From positions 1-56,689 of the forward strand of contig NZ_CAMILN010000005.1 in the NCBI RefSeq assembly GCF_946222045.1: a stretch of 56,689 bases of DNA, read 5' to 3'. Shown piece by piece: positions 25,494 to 33,809 of the stretch. The translations under genes were made by a program, and so were the position numbers. The notes beneath the pieces were generated by a model. That model saw only the letters and a list, made by a program, of their open reading frames with translations. It had not been told where the DNA came from and ran no database searches. Source of the stretch: an uncultured Peptoniphilus sp. Lineage in GTDB: Bacteria > Bacillota > Clostridia > Tissierellales > Peptoniphilaceae. Within the stretch, counting starts at the first letter, position 1. Each line of letters begins with the position of its first letter.

Positions 25494-27549
25494 ATTCTTT
25501 AAAAACCCTAAGTGAATTGACAATACAAAGTAGGGCAACACCTACATCAGCAAAAACTGCTAGAGGCATAGAAACATATCCCACTGCTCCAAGTCCTAAT
25601 ACTACAACTTTTAAGAACAAGGCAATAAAAATATTTTGGTAGGCAATTTTCTTTACCCTCTTGGCTATATCAATTCCTCTTACAATAGAAGAAATATCAT
25701 TTTTTAAAAGAACAATGTCAGAAGTTTCTATGGCAATATCTGATCCAGAACCCATACTTATACCTAAATATGCTGATGCAAGTGAAGGGGCATCGTTGGT
25801 TCCGTCACCAACAAAGGCAATTCTTTTGTCTTTTTCAATTTTTTTAATTTCACTTACCTTATCTTCTGGTAAAAGAGATCCTTTATAGTAGTCAATTCCA
25901 ACTTCTTTTGCAATTTCTTCTACTACCCTGTCTTTGTCGCCAGAAAACATGTAAGTCTTAACACCTCTTTTGTGAAGCTCATCTACACTTTCCTTAACTC
26001 CATCCTTTATTTGATCTTTTAATTTTATAATACCAAGGACTTTTTCCTTGTCTGCCACAAATACATCTACATAATTTGACTCTTTATGACTATCAAGTTT
26101 TATATTGAAATCTTCCATTAGTTTTTTGTTACCAACAAGATAAGATTTCCCTTCCAGGTCAAATTCTATACCCTTACCGCCAAGGTTATTTAAGTGGTCA
26201 GGCGTCTTATTAGTTTCAAAAGCTTTTACAATAGCCTTGGCTATAGGGTGAGTTGAATAAGCTTCTCCAACAGAAGCAATTTCTAAAATTTCATCTCTTA
26301 ATCCAGAGACTTCTTCCACTTCTGCAATAGTAAATTCTCCCTTAGTAACTGTTCCAGTTTTATCAAAGGCAATCCCATCAATATCTGTAAGGGCTTCAAT
26401 AGAGTTACCACCCTTCACGAAGATTGACCTTCTTGAAAGAGATCCAATTCCTGCAAATATTGTAAGTGGAACAGAAATTGCAAGAGCACATGGACAGGAA
26501 ATAACCAAAAATATGGCCGCTCTGTAAAGTGCTTCCTTAGCAGTATGGTCTGTTGCAAAATTTAAGAATAAGAATAAAATTACTGCAAGACCAATTACTA
26601 TTGGGGTATAAATTTTTGCAAATCTAGTGATAAATTTCTCCACTTTAGCCTTATTGACGCTGGCATTTTTTACCATATCAATAATTTTTGCAATAGTTCC
26701 TTCCTTATAAGTCTTTGTTACTTCAACTTCAAGGGAAGAATCTAAGTTAACAAAACCAGATATGATTTCATCTCCTGCTTCGAGAGATACTGGAGCAAAC
26801 TCTCCTGATATATTTGAAGTATCAAGATTGGAAGACCCCTTTATAATTTTTCCATCTAGGGGAACTTTTTCTCCCGGCCTGATTAAAATAACTTGACCAA
26901 TAGAAACTTCACTTGGATCAACTTTTACAATCTCTCCATTGAGTCTTAGGTTGGCAAAGTCCGGTTTTAACTTTAGGGCTTCTCTAATGGATTTCTTTGA
27001 AGAGTCCACTGCCCTATCTTGGATAATTTCTCCTACGCTATAAAAGAGCATTACTGCCACGGCTTCAGCATACTCACCAGAAATAATTGCAGCAAGAGAA
27101 GCAACTGTCATCAGGAATTTTTCATCCATAAAATTACCTGAAGAAATTTTTGAAATAGAAGCCTTGATAACATCGTAGCCAATTATAATATAAAGAATTA
27201 AATAAGAAATTAATGTAAATTTCTCATTTAAATCTACAAAATGTAAGGCTACAAGACCTATAAAAACAAGGATAGCCTTGTGGATTGAAAAGTTTTCTTC
27301 CTCTTCCTCCTCTTCAATCTCCTCACCTATATCTTCTGTTACAATAACACCATCTTCAATAGAATCAACAATGTCCTGAATTTTTCTCTTTAGTTCTATT
27401 GGATCCTCCTCTGATTCAAATACGAGTTCGTCATTTAGAAAGTCGTAATGCAAGTTTTTGAGTTCATCTTTTGACTTGAGTTCTTCCTCTATCTTGCCTG
27501 CACAATTGGCACAGGTAAGACCTCTTAAGTGAAAAGTATATTTATCCAT
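25492..27549 (-). CDS. Heavy-metal-translocating P1B-type ATPase (Cd/Zn type)
   Basis: The protein of 685 residues exports a soft divalent metal at the expense of ATP. The N-terminal heavy-metal domain has GLTCANC (Cys 13 and 16), followed by a run of Glu (IEEEEEEE) that often follows this domain in Cd/Zn pumps. The transmembrane metal site is SCPCALA, the phosphorylation site DKTGTVTKG, the HP locus STHPIAKAI, and the hinge GDGTNDAPSLA. The final MPLAVFADVGVALL segment carries the Asp typical of ZntA/CadA pumps, favouring Zn/Cd/Pb over Cu. A consensus promoter lies upstream. No ArsR/CadC- or MerR-type regulator is adjacent. Confidence 0.93.
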   Translation of the reverse strand: MDKYTFHLRGLTCANCAGKIEEELKSKDELKNLHYDFLNDELVFESEEDPIELKRKIQDIVDSIEDGVIVTEDIGEEIEEEEEEENFSIHKAILVFIGLVALHFVDLNEKFTLISYLILYIIIGYDVIKASISKISSGNFMDEKFLMTVASLAAIISGEYAEAVAVMLFYSVGEIIQDRAVDSSKKSIREALKLKPDFANLRLNGEIVKVDPSEVSIGQVILIRPGEKVPLDGKIIKGSSNLDTSNISGEFAPVSLEAGDEIISGFVNLDSSLEVEVTKTYKEGTIAKIIDMVKNASVNKAKVEKFITRFAKIYTPIVIGLAVILFLFLNFATDHTAKEALYRAAIFLVISCPCALAISVPLTIFAGIGSLSRRSIFVKGGNSIEALTDIDGIAFDKTGTVTKGEFTIAEVEEVSGLRDEILEIASVGEAYSTHPIAKAIVKAFETNKTPDHLNNLGGKGIEFDLEGKSYLVGNKKLMEDFNIKLDSHKESNYVDVFVADKEKVLGIIKLKDQIKDGVKESVDELHKRGVKTYMFSGDKDRVVEEIAKEVGIDYYKGSLLPEDKVSEIKKIEKDKRIAFVGDGTNDAPSLASAYLGISMGSGSDIAIETSDIVLLKNDISSIVRGIDIAKRVKKIAYQNIFIALFLKVVVLGLGAVGYVSMPLAVFADVGVALLCIVNSLRVFKE

Positions 27550-27604
27550 AAGTTCCTCCTTTTTTATTTTACACTTTTATACTTCGATACTTGCTCATAT
27601 ATTC

Positions 27605-27632
27605 ATTATATGTTTTCTTAAATTTTTGTCAA
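27605..27632 (-). promoter_or_regulatory. Sigma-A promoter of the P-type ATPase gene
   Basis: On the minus strand TTGACA (27632-27627), a 16-base spacer and TATAAT (27610-27605) are both perfect consensus boxes. It lies about 55 bases before the start codon. Confidence 0.85.
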
Positions 27633-27751
27633 TAGATTTTAATTAAGACTTTATTTTTTTTATTATCTATGAGATAATACTTAAGCAAGAGAAGCCTTGA
27701 TATTGTTTTTTTGAAAATTTTACATAAATTTTAAAAACTTTTAAAAAACAG

Positions 27752-27780
27752 TTGACAAAACAAACTTATTACTTTAGAAT
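27752..27780 (+). promoter_or_regulatory. Promoter of the tRNA cluster
   Basis: TTGACA (27752-27757), a 17-base spacer and TAGAAT (27775-27780) lie 37 bases before the first tRNA gene. It is a near-perfect sigma-A promoter, as expected for stable RNA. Confidence 0.88.
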
Positions 27781-27816
27781 AGGTAGAGTAAGTTGCTAAA
27801 GAGTGACCTTCAATTT

Positions 27817-27908
27817 GGAGAAATACTCAAGTGGCTGAAGAGGCTCCCCTGCTAAGGGAGTAGGTCCCGATTAGGGTCGCGAGGGTTCAAATCCCTCTTT
27901 CTCCGCCA
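27817..27908 (+). tRNA. tRNA-Ser (GCU)
   Basis: The 92-base gene has acceptor GGAGAAA pairing with TTTCTCC, discriminator G and encoded CCA. The anticodon loop is CTGCTAA in the stem CCCCT/AGGG, giving anticodon GCU. A long variable arm of class II type (GGTCCCGATTAGGGTC region) and the T loop GGTTCAAATCC confirm serine. Confidence 0.95.
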
Positions 27909-27915
27909 ATGGTGA

Positions 27916-27992
27916 GGGCCTTTAGCTCAGTTGGTTAGAGCGCCCGGCTCATAACCGGTAGGTCCCGGGTTCAAGTCCCTGAAGGCCCACCA
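27916..27992 (+). tRNA. tRNA with CAU anticodon (Ile2 or elongator Met)
   Basis: The 77-base gene has GGGCCTT pairing with AAGGCCC, then A and encoded CCA. The anticodon loop CTCATAA gives anticodon CAU. The body, with TTTAGCTCAGTTGGTTAGAGC and CTCATAACC, looks more like lysidine-modified tRNA-Ile2 than a TTCATACCC-type elongator Met, but identity cannot be settled by eye. It lacks the initiator features of a mismatch at the acceptor end. Confidence 0.92.
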
Positions 27993-27999
27993 TTTACTT

Positions 28000-28075
<76 letters not shown>

Positions 28076-28083
28076 TTTTTTAT

Positions 28084-28118
28084 AACCCTTGAAATCATTT
28101 GGTTTCAAGGGTTTTTTA
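28084..28118 (+). terminator. Terminator of the tRNA cluster
   Basis: CCCTTGAAA and TTTCAAGGG form a nine-base-pair stem with a short loop, followed by six T. It starts nine bases after the tRNA-Phe CCA end. Confidence 0.93.
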
Positions 28119-28126
28119 TTGTAAAA

Positions 28127-28146
28127 GTTGGCTACTTGTTGGCTAC
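28127..28146 (+). repeat. Short direct repeat GTTGGCTAC after the tRNA cluster
   Basis: GTTGGCTAC occurs at 28127-28135 and again at 28138-28146, an 11-base period. It lies about 50 bases beyond tRNA-Phe, and a decayed coding fragment follows. Such spaced direct repeats beside a tRNA gene can be integrase arm sites, but no integrase gene is present here. Confidence 0.55.
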
Positions 28147-28190
28147 CGTAAAATATTTTTCAATCTTTGTCATAATAAAATTTCTTACAT

Positions 28191-28243
28191 AAAAAAGCAC
28201 ACAGCTTATGCAAGTTTCGCATTATAGCTCGTGTGCTTTTTCT
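28191..28243. terminator. Long hairpin, probable terminator
   Basis: AAAAGCACAC (28193-28202) pairs with GTGTGCTTTT (28231-28240), and an inner stem AGCTTATGC with GCATTATAGCT extends it. T runs lie on the plus-strand 3' side and A runs on the other, so it could end transcripts in either direction. Confidence 0.7.
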
Positions 28244-28244
28244 A

Positions 28245-28375
28245 TTTCTAAATTTTAAATTTTCTAATTCATCTTCACTTAGTCTTTCTGGATCAAGTTT
28301 ATTTTATCTAAAGTATTTTATTATAGCTTTCATATCCATGTCATACTTGTAATTATTTAAATTATAAATCTTTCA
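28245..28375 (-). pseudogene. Decayed coding remnant
   Basis: In one minus-strand frame about 40 codons read like protein (KLDPERLSEDELENLKF, and before a stop at 28304-28306, YKYDMDMKAIIKYF), interrupted by one TAA and with no start codon or ribosome site. The family is not recognised. Its place next to the tRNA cluster and the short direct repeats suggests the tail of an integrated element that has been lost. The rest of the 375-base gap up to 28450 holds nothing else I can identify. Confidence 0.4.
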
Positions 28376-28450
28376 TGAAAAAACTCATCAATATCAAAAA
28401 GTTTTTCTAATATTTTTTTTAATTATCATTACTTCAGAATTTTACATAAG

Positions 28451-28975
28451 TTAAATTATTTTTACCTGACAAGAATCTAAAACATCTAAGGCTGATGCCT
28501 TCTTTTCATCTGTTAAGCCTTCTGTCAAATCCTTATAGATATAAATGTTTTTCTCTGGCAAAAAGCCTTTGACTAATAAAATATTTGAAACTACACAAAT
28601 GTCTGCAACAAGACCAAGAAAATAAATGTCCCCTATTCCCTTTTCCTCGTCTAACTTTCTTAAATATTCTCCAAGTTCAACTGAAGCAAAGGTATTTTTT
28701 TCGAACTTCTTTGCTCCTTCAAAGGACTTGGTCATTTTGAGTTCCTCTGGAATGTCGTGGCCCCAAGTCCCCTTAATGCAGTGTTCAATTGGAAGGTTCT
28801 TTCCTTCATTTGTTGAAAGATAATCATCATGGTGGGTGTCAAGGGTGTAGACCACTTCCCCATCAAAGCCTTCCACTTTTTCTACAACTCTCTTTAAAAG
28901 ATTTTCTCCGTCCTTTGCCTTTAGAGATCCTGTTACAAAGTCATTTTGCATATCAATAACAACTAAAACGTCCAT
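28451..28975 (-). CDS. Isochorismatase-family cysteine hydrolase, nicotinamidase-like
   Basis: The 174-residue protein is an isochorismatase-fold hydrolase. The presumed catalytic triad is Asp8 (VVIDMQNDF), Lys93 (FEKNTF) and Cys127 (ADICVVSN). The segment YTLDTHHDDY at about 43-52 gives Asp/His metal ligands as in nicotinamidases, and LPIEHCIKGTWG follows the usual pattern. The likely reaction is nicotinamide to nicotinate for NAD salvage (PncA), but related enzymes act on other amides. It is monocistronic, with GGAGG before the ATG at 28975. Confidence 0.88.
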   Translation of the reverse strand: MDVLVVIDMQNDFVTGSLKAKDGENLLKRVVEKVEGFDGEVVYTLDTHHDDYLSTNEGKNLPIEHCIKGTWGHDIPEELKMTKSFEGAKKFEKNTFASVELGEYLRKLDEEKGIGDIYFLGLVADICVVSNILLVKGFLPEKNIYIYKDLTEGLTDEKKASALDVLDSCQVKII

Positions 28976-29051
28976 TGTCTCCTCCTTTTCCCTATCTTAC
29001 TCCATATTTTACATAAATTAAAGTTACTTGTATAATATTTTGGGGTGACTT

Positions 29052-29750
29052 ATGAAATACACTAGCGTAATTAAAGCAGAATTTTTATATAGAAAGAATA
29101 GATTTATTTCTTATTGCAAGAAGGGTTTCAAGACTCTAGAGGTCTATGTTCCAAACACAGGCCGCTGCAAGGAACTTCTCCTTGAAGGAGTAACAGTCTT
29201 TTTAACCTATAATGACAATCCAAATAGAAAGACTTCCTATACACTTATTGGAGTTATGAAGGGCAATAGGCTTATAAATATTGACTCACAAGCTCCCAAT
29301 CAAGTTGTGGAAGAAGCTTTACTTAAAAATAAAATTGACTTGGGTTTTAAATATGAAACTATAAAGAGAGAATACACTTACGGGGACTCACGCTTCGACT
29401 TTTATCTTGAGGGCCAGGGCAAAAAAGCTCTCATGGAAGTCAAGGGAGTTACACTAGAAAAAGACGGAGTGGTTGCCTTCCCCGATGCTCCAACTAAGAG
29501 AGGACTCAAGCACGTCAAGGGACTAGATAAATCCCATGAGGACTACAAGACCTTTGTCCTCTTTGTAATCCAAATGGAAGATGTTGAGTTCTTTACGCCA
29601 AATTATTTAACTGACCCAGATTTTTCTAAAGGACTCAAGGAAGCAAGTGAAAATGGAGTGGGCGTTCTTGCCTATGATTCAATAGTCACAAGAAATTCAA
29701 TAGAACTTAATAAGGAAGTCTCTGTTATTTTGGAGGAGAAATGGAATTAA
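29052..29750 (+). CDS. sfsA: SfsA family DNA/RNA nuclease-like protein
   Basis: The 232-residue protein matches SfsA: VYVPNTGRCKELLLEG near residue 35, SRFDFYLEG, MEVKGVTLEKDGVVAFPDAP around 125-145, and VLFVIQMEDVEFFTPN. The family has a PD-(D/E)xK nuclease-like core and was named for sugar fermentation stimulation in E. coli; its role is uncertain. Its last ten bases overlap the GNAT gene start, so the two are translationally coupled. Confidence 0.95.
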   Translation: MKYTSVIKAEFLYRKNRFISYCKKGFKTLEVYVPNTGRCKELLLEGVTVFLTYNDNPNRKTSYTLIGVMKGNRLINIDSQAPNQVVEEALLKNKIDLGFKYETIKREYTYGDSRFDFYLEGQGKKALMEVKGVTLEKDGVVAFPDAPTKRGLKHVKGLDKSHEDYKTFVLFVIQMEDVEFFTPNYLTDPDFSKGLKEASENGVGVLAYDSIVTRNSIELNKEVSVILEEKWN

Positions 29751-30244
29751 GACTTGCAAGTGAAGATGATAGAGAAATAATTTTAAAGATTTATGATGAT
29801 GGATCGAAGAAATTAAAGTCCTTGGGACTTGACCAATGGCAGGGTCAAGACAAACCAAATCTTGATAATTTTAAAGCCCTTATTGACAATAATAATATTT
29901 TTGTTTTAGAAGACCATGGTAAAGTTGTCTCTACTGTAATTATTTATGACTTCGACATCGATTATGAAAATAACTTAGATGGAACCTGGCAAAGTCCAAA
30001 GCCCTATGTGGCCCTTCATAGGATTGGGACACTTGAGAGCCAAGGAAAGAAAGGTTACGGAAGAAAGGTCATTGAGCTGGCAGAAGCCTATGCAAGAGAA
30101 AATAGTTTTAAGTCTGTGAGGATTGACACCCACAGGGGAAATAAAACAATGCAAGGACTTTTAAAGTCCTTAAATTATAACTACGTTGGACTAGTTTATC
30201 TCTCTGGCAAGAATGAAAGACTTGCCTTTGAAAAAGTATTGTGA
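29741..30244 (+). CDS. GNAT family N-acetyltransferase
   Basis: The 167-residue protein has the GNAT fold: an N-terminal MELRLASEDD region, the acetyl-CoA loop around ESQGKKGYGRKVIELAEAYA (the Q/R-x-x-G-x-G/A pattern), and SFKSVRIDTHRGNKTM followed by a LNYNYVGLVYLSGKNERLAFEKVL end typical of small GNAT enzymes. It moves an acetyl group from acetyl-CoA to an unknown small molecule or protein. The ATG at 29741 lies after GGAGGAG, inside the end of sfsA. Confidence 0.88.
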   Translation: MELRLASEDDREIILKIYDDGSKKLKSLGLDQWQGQDKPNLDNFKALIDNNNIFVLEDHGKVVSTVIIYDFDIDYENNLDGTWQSPKPYVALHRIGTLESQGKKGYGRKVIELAEAYARENSFKSVRIDTHRGNKTMQGLLKSLNYNYVGLVYLSGKNERLAFEKVL

Positions 30245-30252
30245 GGTTAAAA

Positions 30253-30468
30253 ATGTTTAAAAATAAGGATGACAAAAGATTTATTGAAATTTTTAAAGAA
30301 GGATCTCTTACTGAGTCCATGAAAATTCTTTTGGACACAGAGACTGGCGTTAATTATCTCTATATAAGCGCCGGTTACGGCATGGGAATCACTCCCCTTC
30401 TTGATGGTGAGGGAAAAGTTATTGTTTCTAATCAAAGAGAAATCGCATCTTACAAGGAAAGAATATAA
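30253..30468 (+). CDS. DUF6440 family small protein
   Basis: This 71-residue protein starts at the ATG at 30253 (MFKNKDDKRF), with GAGGTT before it; the in-frame GTG at 30241 overlaps the GNAT stop and is less likely. The pattern ILLDTETGVNYLYISAGYG with GITPLLDGEGK matches the small DUF6440 family as I know it. Function is unknown. It is the third gene of the sfsA operon and ends at a strong terminator. Confidence 0.8.
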   Translation: MFKNKDDKRFIEIFKEGSLTESMKILLDTETGVNYLYISAGYGMGITPLLDGEGKVIVSNQREIASYKERI

Positions 30469-30473
30469 AAAAG

Positions 30474-30513
30474 AACCACAGTCTAAAAGTTTAATACTTA
30501 AAAGACTGTGGTT
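30474..30513. terminator. Bidirectional terminator
   Basis: AACCACAGTCT (30474-30484) and AGACTGTGGTT (30503-30513) form a perfect 11-base-pair stem between the converging DUF6440 and mgtE genes, with T-rich ends on both sides. Confidence 0.92.
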
Positions 30514-30519
30514 TTATTT

Positions 30520-31857
30520 TTATATTAATTTTGGTAAAAAAACTGTTGCAAGACCTAGGAAGATAAAAAATCCAAATACATCTGTAAAAGTTGTCAAAAA
30601 TATTGATGAAGCTATGGCCGGGTCCACCTTGAGCTTGTCTAAGATTAGTGGAATTAAAAAGCCCATGGAGCAAGCAATTATCATATTTAAAATCATCGCC
30701 AAAAATAGTATTAGTCCCAGGTAAAGATTGTGGTGCCAGAAGACAAAAACTCCTGCCGCCAAGAGACCAATTATCGCTCCTTCAGTAAGTCCCAAGAAAA
30801 TTTCCTTAAAAATAAGCTTAAAGTCCTTCTTTAGGGACAACTCTCCCCTTGCAAGGGATGTAATAATAATTGAAAGAGTTTGTGATCCTGCGTTGCCACC
30901 CATTCCCGTTACAATAGGCATGGCAGCTGATAAGACAACCACTTGAGAAATTGTTGATTCAAATCCCTTTACAACTGATGAAGCCAAAAAGGCTGTCACA
31001 AGGTTTACAATAAGCCAAGGAATTCTTGACTTAAAGGATTCAAAAATGCTTGAGTCGTATTCTTCATCTGCGTTAACCCCGTGCATCTGCAACATATCTT
31101 CGTTGTGCTCTTGGTCAATAACAGCGATGATGTCGTCTGATGTGATTACACCAAGGATTGCCATGTTATTATTTACAACTGGAAGTATGTCTAGTTCATA
31201 CTTGGAGAATAAATTGGCTGCAACTTCTTGATCATCTGTCCCATAGACATAGAAATCGCAGTCTTCCATAAGATCCTTTAAAAGATCATCTGCATGACAA
31301 ACTAAGAGGTCCCTCATTGTTACAATACCCTTGAGTCTGTGCTTGTCATCTGTTACAAAAATCTTGTCTATGATTTCTGTCTTTGGGGAAATTGCAATTA
31401 ATTTCTTTACAGCCTGGTCAGCAGTTAAATATTCCTTAAGGGCTATAAAATTTGTAGCCATAATTGAACCTGCAGATTCCTCATCAAAGGAGAGAATCAT
31501 CTTAAGTATGTTTTGTTTATCACTTTTTATCAGTGACAAGATTTCCTTTCTCCTAACTGTTGAAAGAAATCCAAGAAGGTCTGCCACTATAGAATTTTCT
31601 ATAAAGGCAAAGGCCTCAATAAGTTCTTCATTGGTGAAAAACTTCATTATATCTACTGCCAAATCTTCTTCAGATGACTCTAACAAGAGTCCAAGATTTT
31701 CCTTATTTAGTAATTTTACAAAAACTTCAAGTTCATCGTCTTCATATTCTTCTAGCTCTAGAGATATATCAACTGGATGATATTCATCAAAGAGCTCATT
31801 TGCTTTTATCTCATCTCTTTCCAAAATTATATTTTTTATTTCATCTATTATGTTCAC
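30520..31857 (-). CDS. mgtE: MgtE-type magnesium transporter
   Basis: The 445-residue protein has the MgtE plan: a cytoplasmic superhelical N domain (about 1-125), tandem CBS domains (about 130-250, with VTMRDLLVCH and GVITSDDIIAVI), a connecting helix and five membrane helices (about 280-445) with the pore motif GMGGNAGSQTL. It is a Mg2+ channel gated by cytosolic Mg2+ through the N and CBS domains. It starts with GTG at 31857 after AGGAGG, inside the end of the helicase gene (17-base overlap). No Mg2+ riboswitch is seen, as expected for a downstream operon gene. Confidence 0.95.
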   Translation of the reverse strand: MNIIDEIKNIILERDEIKANELFDEYHPVDISLELEEYEDDELEVFVKLLNKENLGLLLESSEEDLAVDIMKFFTNEELIEAFAFIENSIVADLLGFLSTVRRKEILSLIKSDKQNILKMILSFDEESAGSIMATNFIALKEYLTADQAVKKLIAISPKTEIIDKIFVTDDKHRLKGIVTMRDLLVCHADDLLKDLMEDCDFYVYGTDDQEVAANLFSKYELDILPVVNNNMAILGVITSDDIIAVIDQEHNEDMLQMHGVNADEEYDSSIFESFKSRIPWLIVNLVTAFLASSVVKGFESTISQVVVLSAAMPIVTGMGGNAGSQTLSIIITSLARGELSLKKDFKLIFKEIFLGLTEGAIIGLLAAGVFVFWHHNLYLGLILFLAMILNMIIACSMGFLIPLILDKLKVDPAIASSIFLTTFTDVFGFFIFLGLATVFLPKLI

Positions 31858-33700
31858 TTTTTCCTCCTGCTAAAGTTTCTAAATCTGTCACAAAGGAAGA
31901 AATTTCATTTTTCTTTCCATTAGTGTAGTGGGAATACATGAGGAAGAGCTCCCTCTTTGCTCTGGTCATGGCCACATAAAATAGGCGTCTCTCCTCTTCA
32001 TAGAGATCTGGCTCTTCTCTTAGCTCCTCAATGCTTGAAGTGGAGGGCAGGGTTCCCTCATATAAGTCTACAACAAAGACTTTGGAGAATTCAAGACCCT
32101 TGGCTGAATGGATTGTGGAGAAGGTAAGCCTTGCATCAGTGTCTCTTGCCTTTAAGAGGTCATATTCCAACTCCTTTAGTCTTCCAATAAATAAGTCTAA
32201 GGACTTAGTTGACTTAGCAATCATCTTTAAATAATAGAGGTATTCATTTAAAGTCGATTCCGTTTCCATAAACCTTTTGGCATTTTCCCTTAGGTAGTCA
32301 CCGTAACCCATTTCTTTGTCAATATAATCTATGGCTTCATAGACACTTACTCTTGCAATCTTCTTAAAACCAACTAGGAGACCATTGATATTTTTGTTGT
32401 AATAAGGAGGAAGGTCTGGATAGTCCTTTAGGATGTTGAATACATTTTTTCCCCTGTGCCTCTTTAAGTATTCAATATGTCTTTTTGAAATATAACCCTT
32501 CAACTTAAAATAAAATTTTTCATAGAGGTCTATGTCTGACAAATCTTGGGCAAAGTTTAAAATATCCAAGATGTCACGTGTTATAAAGTGGGAGAAAAAC
32601 TTGGTTTTCTTATCCTTAATGTTAAATTCATAATTTTTCCTCTCAAAATACTCCACAAGGCCAATGCTTGATAGGTTGTTCCTATAGAGGACGGCTATGT
32701 CTCCATCTTCTTTCTTTAGTTCCTCTTCTATTAGGGCGTACTGGTCCCTTGGTTCCTTGACCTTAATTATATTGACAGGCTTGTCAAAGGGATTTTCTGT
32801 CACAAGGGTTTTTTCAAACCTCTTTTCATTTTGGGCTATAAAAATATTTGCAATATTTACAATATTTTTTGTGGAACGGAAGTTGTCTTCCATATAGAAG
32901 GTCTTTATGTCATCGAATTCATCTTTAAGCTTAAAAAGCTCTTCAGTGTTGGCTCCCCTAAAGCCATAGATAGACTGGTCGTCATCGGCAACAACAAATA
33001 AATTGTTGCTAGGCTTGGCAAGGAGCTTTAAAACCATAAACTGGCTCATAGAAGTGTCTTGCCCCTCATCAAGTTGGATAAACTTAAACCTGTTCCTGTA
33101 CTTCTTCATTATTGCTGGGTCATTTTTTAAGACATAGTAAGAAAGATTTATCATATCATCAAAGTCTATCAAGTTCTTGTCCTTTTTAAACTTCTCATAA
33201 GTCTCAAAGAATTTCACAAAATTATCTGTGTCACACCTCTTGGTCTTGGCAAAAGACTGGGGCGACAGCATCATATTCTTGCAATAACCAACCTCTGAAA
33301 TTGCAGTTTCGATTCGCTCTTCTGTGGGATAAGAATTATTAACCGACCTGTAGATGTCTCTTAGGATCTCATACTTCTTTTTCATATTAGAATCAATTAA
33401 GCTAAGGGACTTGCCATACTTTTTGGAATAATCCCTTACAATTGAGTAGCAAAAGGCATGAATAGTGGAGAAGTGGACAGTCCTGTCTCCATTCATTCCT
33501 ACAAAACGATTTTTTATATCCACTGCTTGGGCCTTTGAAAAAGTAATGGTCAAGATGCTCTTTGGGTCCACTCCCCTCTCTATTAATTTTTTGGTCCTGT
33601 AAAGGATCATAGTAGTTTTTCCCGCTCCAGGAACTGCCAAGACGATGGCAGGACCCTCAAAGTGGTCTACAGCTTTTAATTGACTTGGTGTTAAATTCAC
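31841..33700 (-). CDS. UvrD/PcrA-like superfamily 1 helicase
   Basis: The helicase has 619 residues. Q motif and Walker A are NLTPSQLKAVDHFEG and VPGAGKTT; Walker B is QLDEGQDTS; motif III is ADDDQSIYGFRGA; motif IV DNFRSTKNI; motif V STIHSAKGLEF; and motif VI EERRLFYVAMTRAK. It unwinds DNA 3' to 5' in repair or replication. It is shorter than PcrA (about 720) and lacks that protein's C-terminal tail, so it is one of the smaller UvrD-like paralogues. The start is a GTG at 33700 after AGGAGGAGGG, and a perfect 18-base palindrome abuts that site. Confidence 0.93.
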   Translation of the reverse strand: MNLTPSQLKAVDHFEGPAIVLAVPGAGKTTMILYRTKKLIERGVDPKSILTITFSKAQAVDIKNRFVGMNGDRTVHFSTIHAFCYSIVRDYSKKYGKSLSLIDSNMKKKYEILRDIYRSVNNSYPTEERIETAISEVGYCKNMMLSPQSFAKTKRCDTDNFVKFFETYEKFKKDKNLIDFDDMINLSYYVLKNDPAIMKKYRNRFKFIQLDEGQDTSMSQFMVLKLLAKPSNNLFVVADDDQSIYGFRGANTEELFKLKDEFDDIKTFYMEDNFRSTKNIVNIANIFIAQNEKRFEKTLVTENPFDKPVNIIKVKEPRDQYALIEEELKKEDGDIAVLYRNNLSSIGLVEYFERKNYEFNIKDKKTKFFSHFITRDILDILNFAQDLSDIDLYEKFYFKLKGYISKRHIEYLKRHRGKNVFNILKDYPDLPPYYNKNINGLLVGFKKIARVSVYEAIDYIDKEMGYGDYLRENAKRFMETESTLNEYLYYLKMIAKSTKSLDLFIGRLKELEYDLLKARDTDARLTFSTIHSAKGLEFSKVFVVDLYEGTLPSTSSIEELREEPDLYEEERRLFYVAMTRAKRELFLMYSHYTNGKKNEISSFVTDLETLAGGKSEHNR

Positions 33701-33713
33701 TTTATCCCTCCTC

Positions 33714-33731
33714 CTATAGTTTAAACTATAG
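33714..33731. promoter_or_regulatory. Perfect 18-bp palindrome upstream of the helicase
   Basis: CTATAGTTTAAACTATAG is a perfect palindrome in the divergent region between the helicase (-) and nitroreductase (+) genes. On the minus strand it runs directly into the AGGAGGAGGG ribosome site. It is a candidate operator or an RNA hairpin affecting translation. Confidence 0.5.
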
Positions 33732-33809
33732 TCCGATTATTTTAAATCTATTTTTAAGCTCTTCATTATGGTATAATCTTAGTATGAAAGAGCTTTAAGG
33801 GGGATTACT

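Noticed and set aside
27550..27604. ArsR/CadC-type operator at the P-type ATPase promoter
   Set aside because: An imperfect dyad lies after the -10 box, but it does not fit the known operator pattern well and no such regulator gene is nearby.
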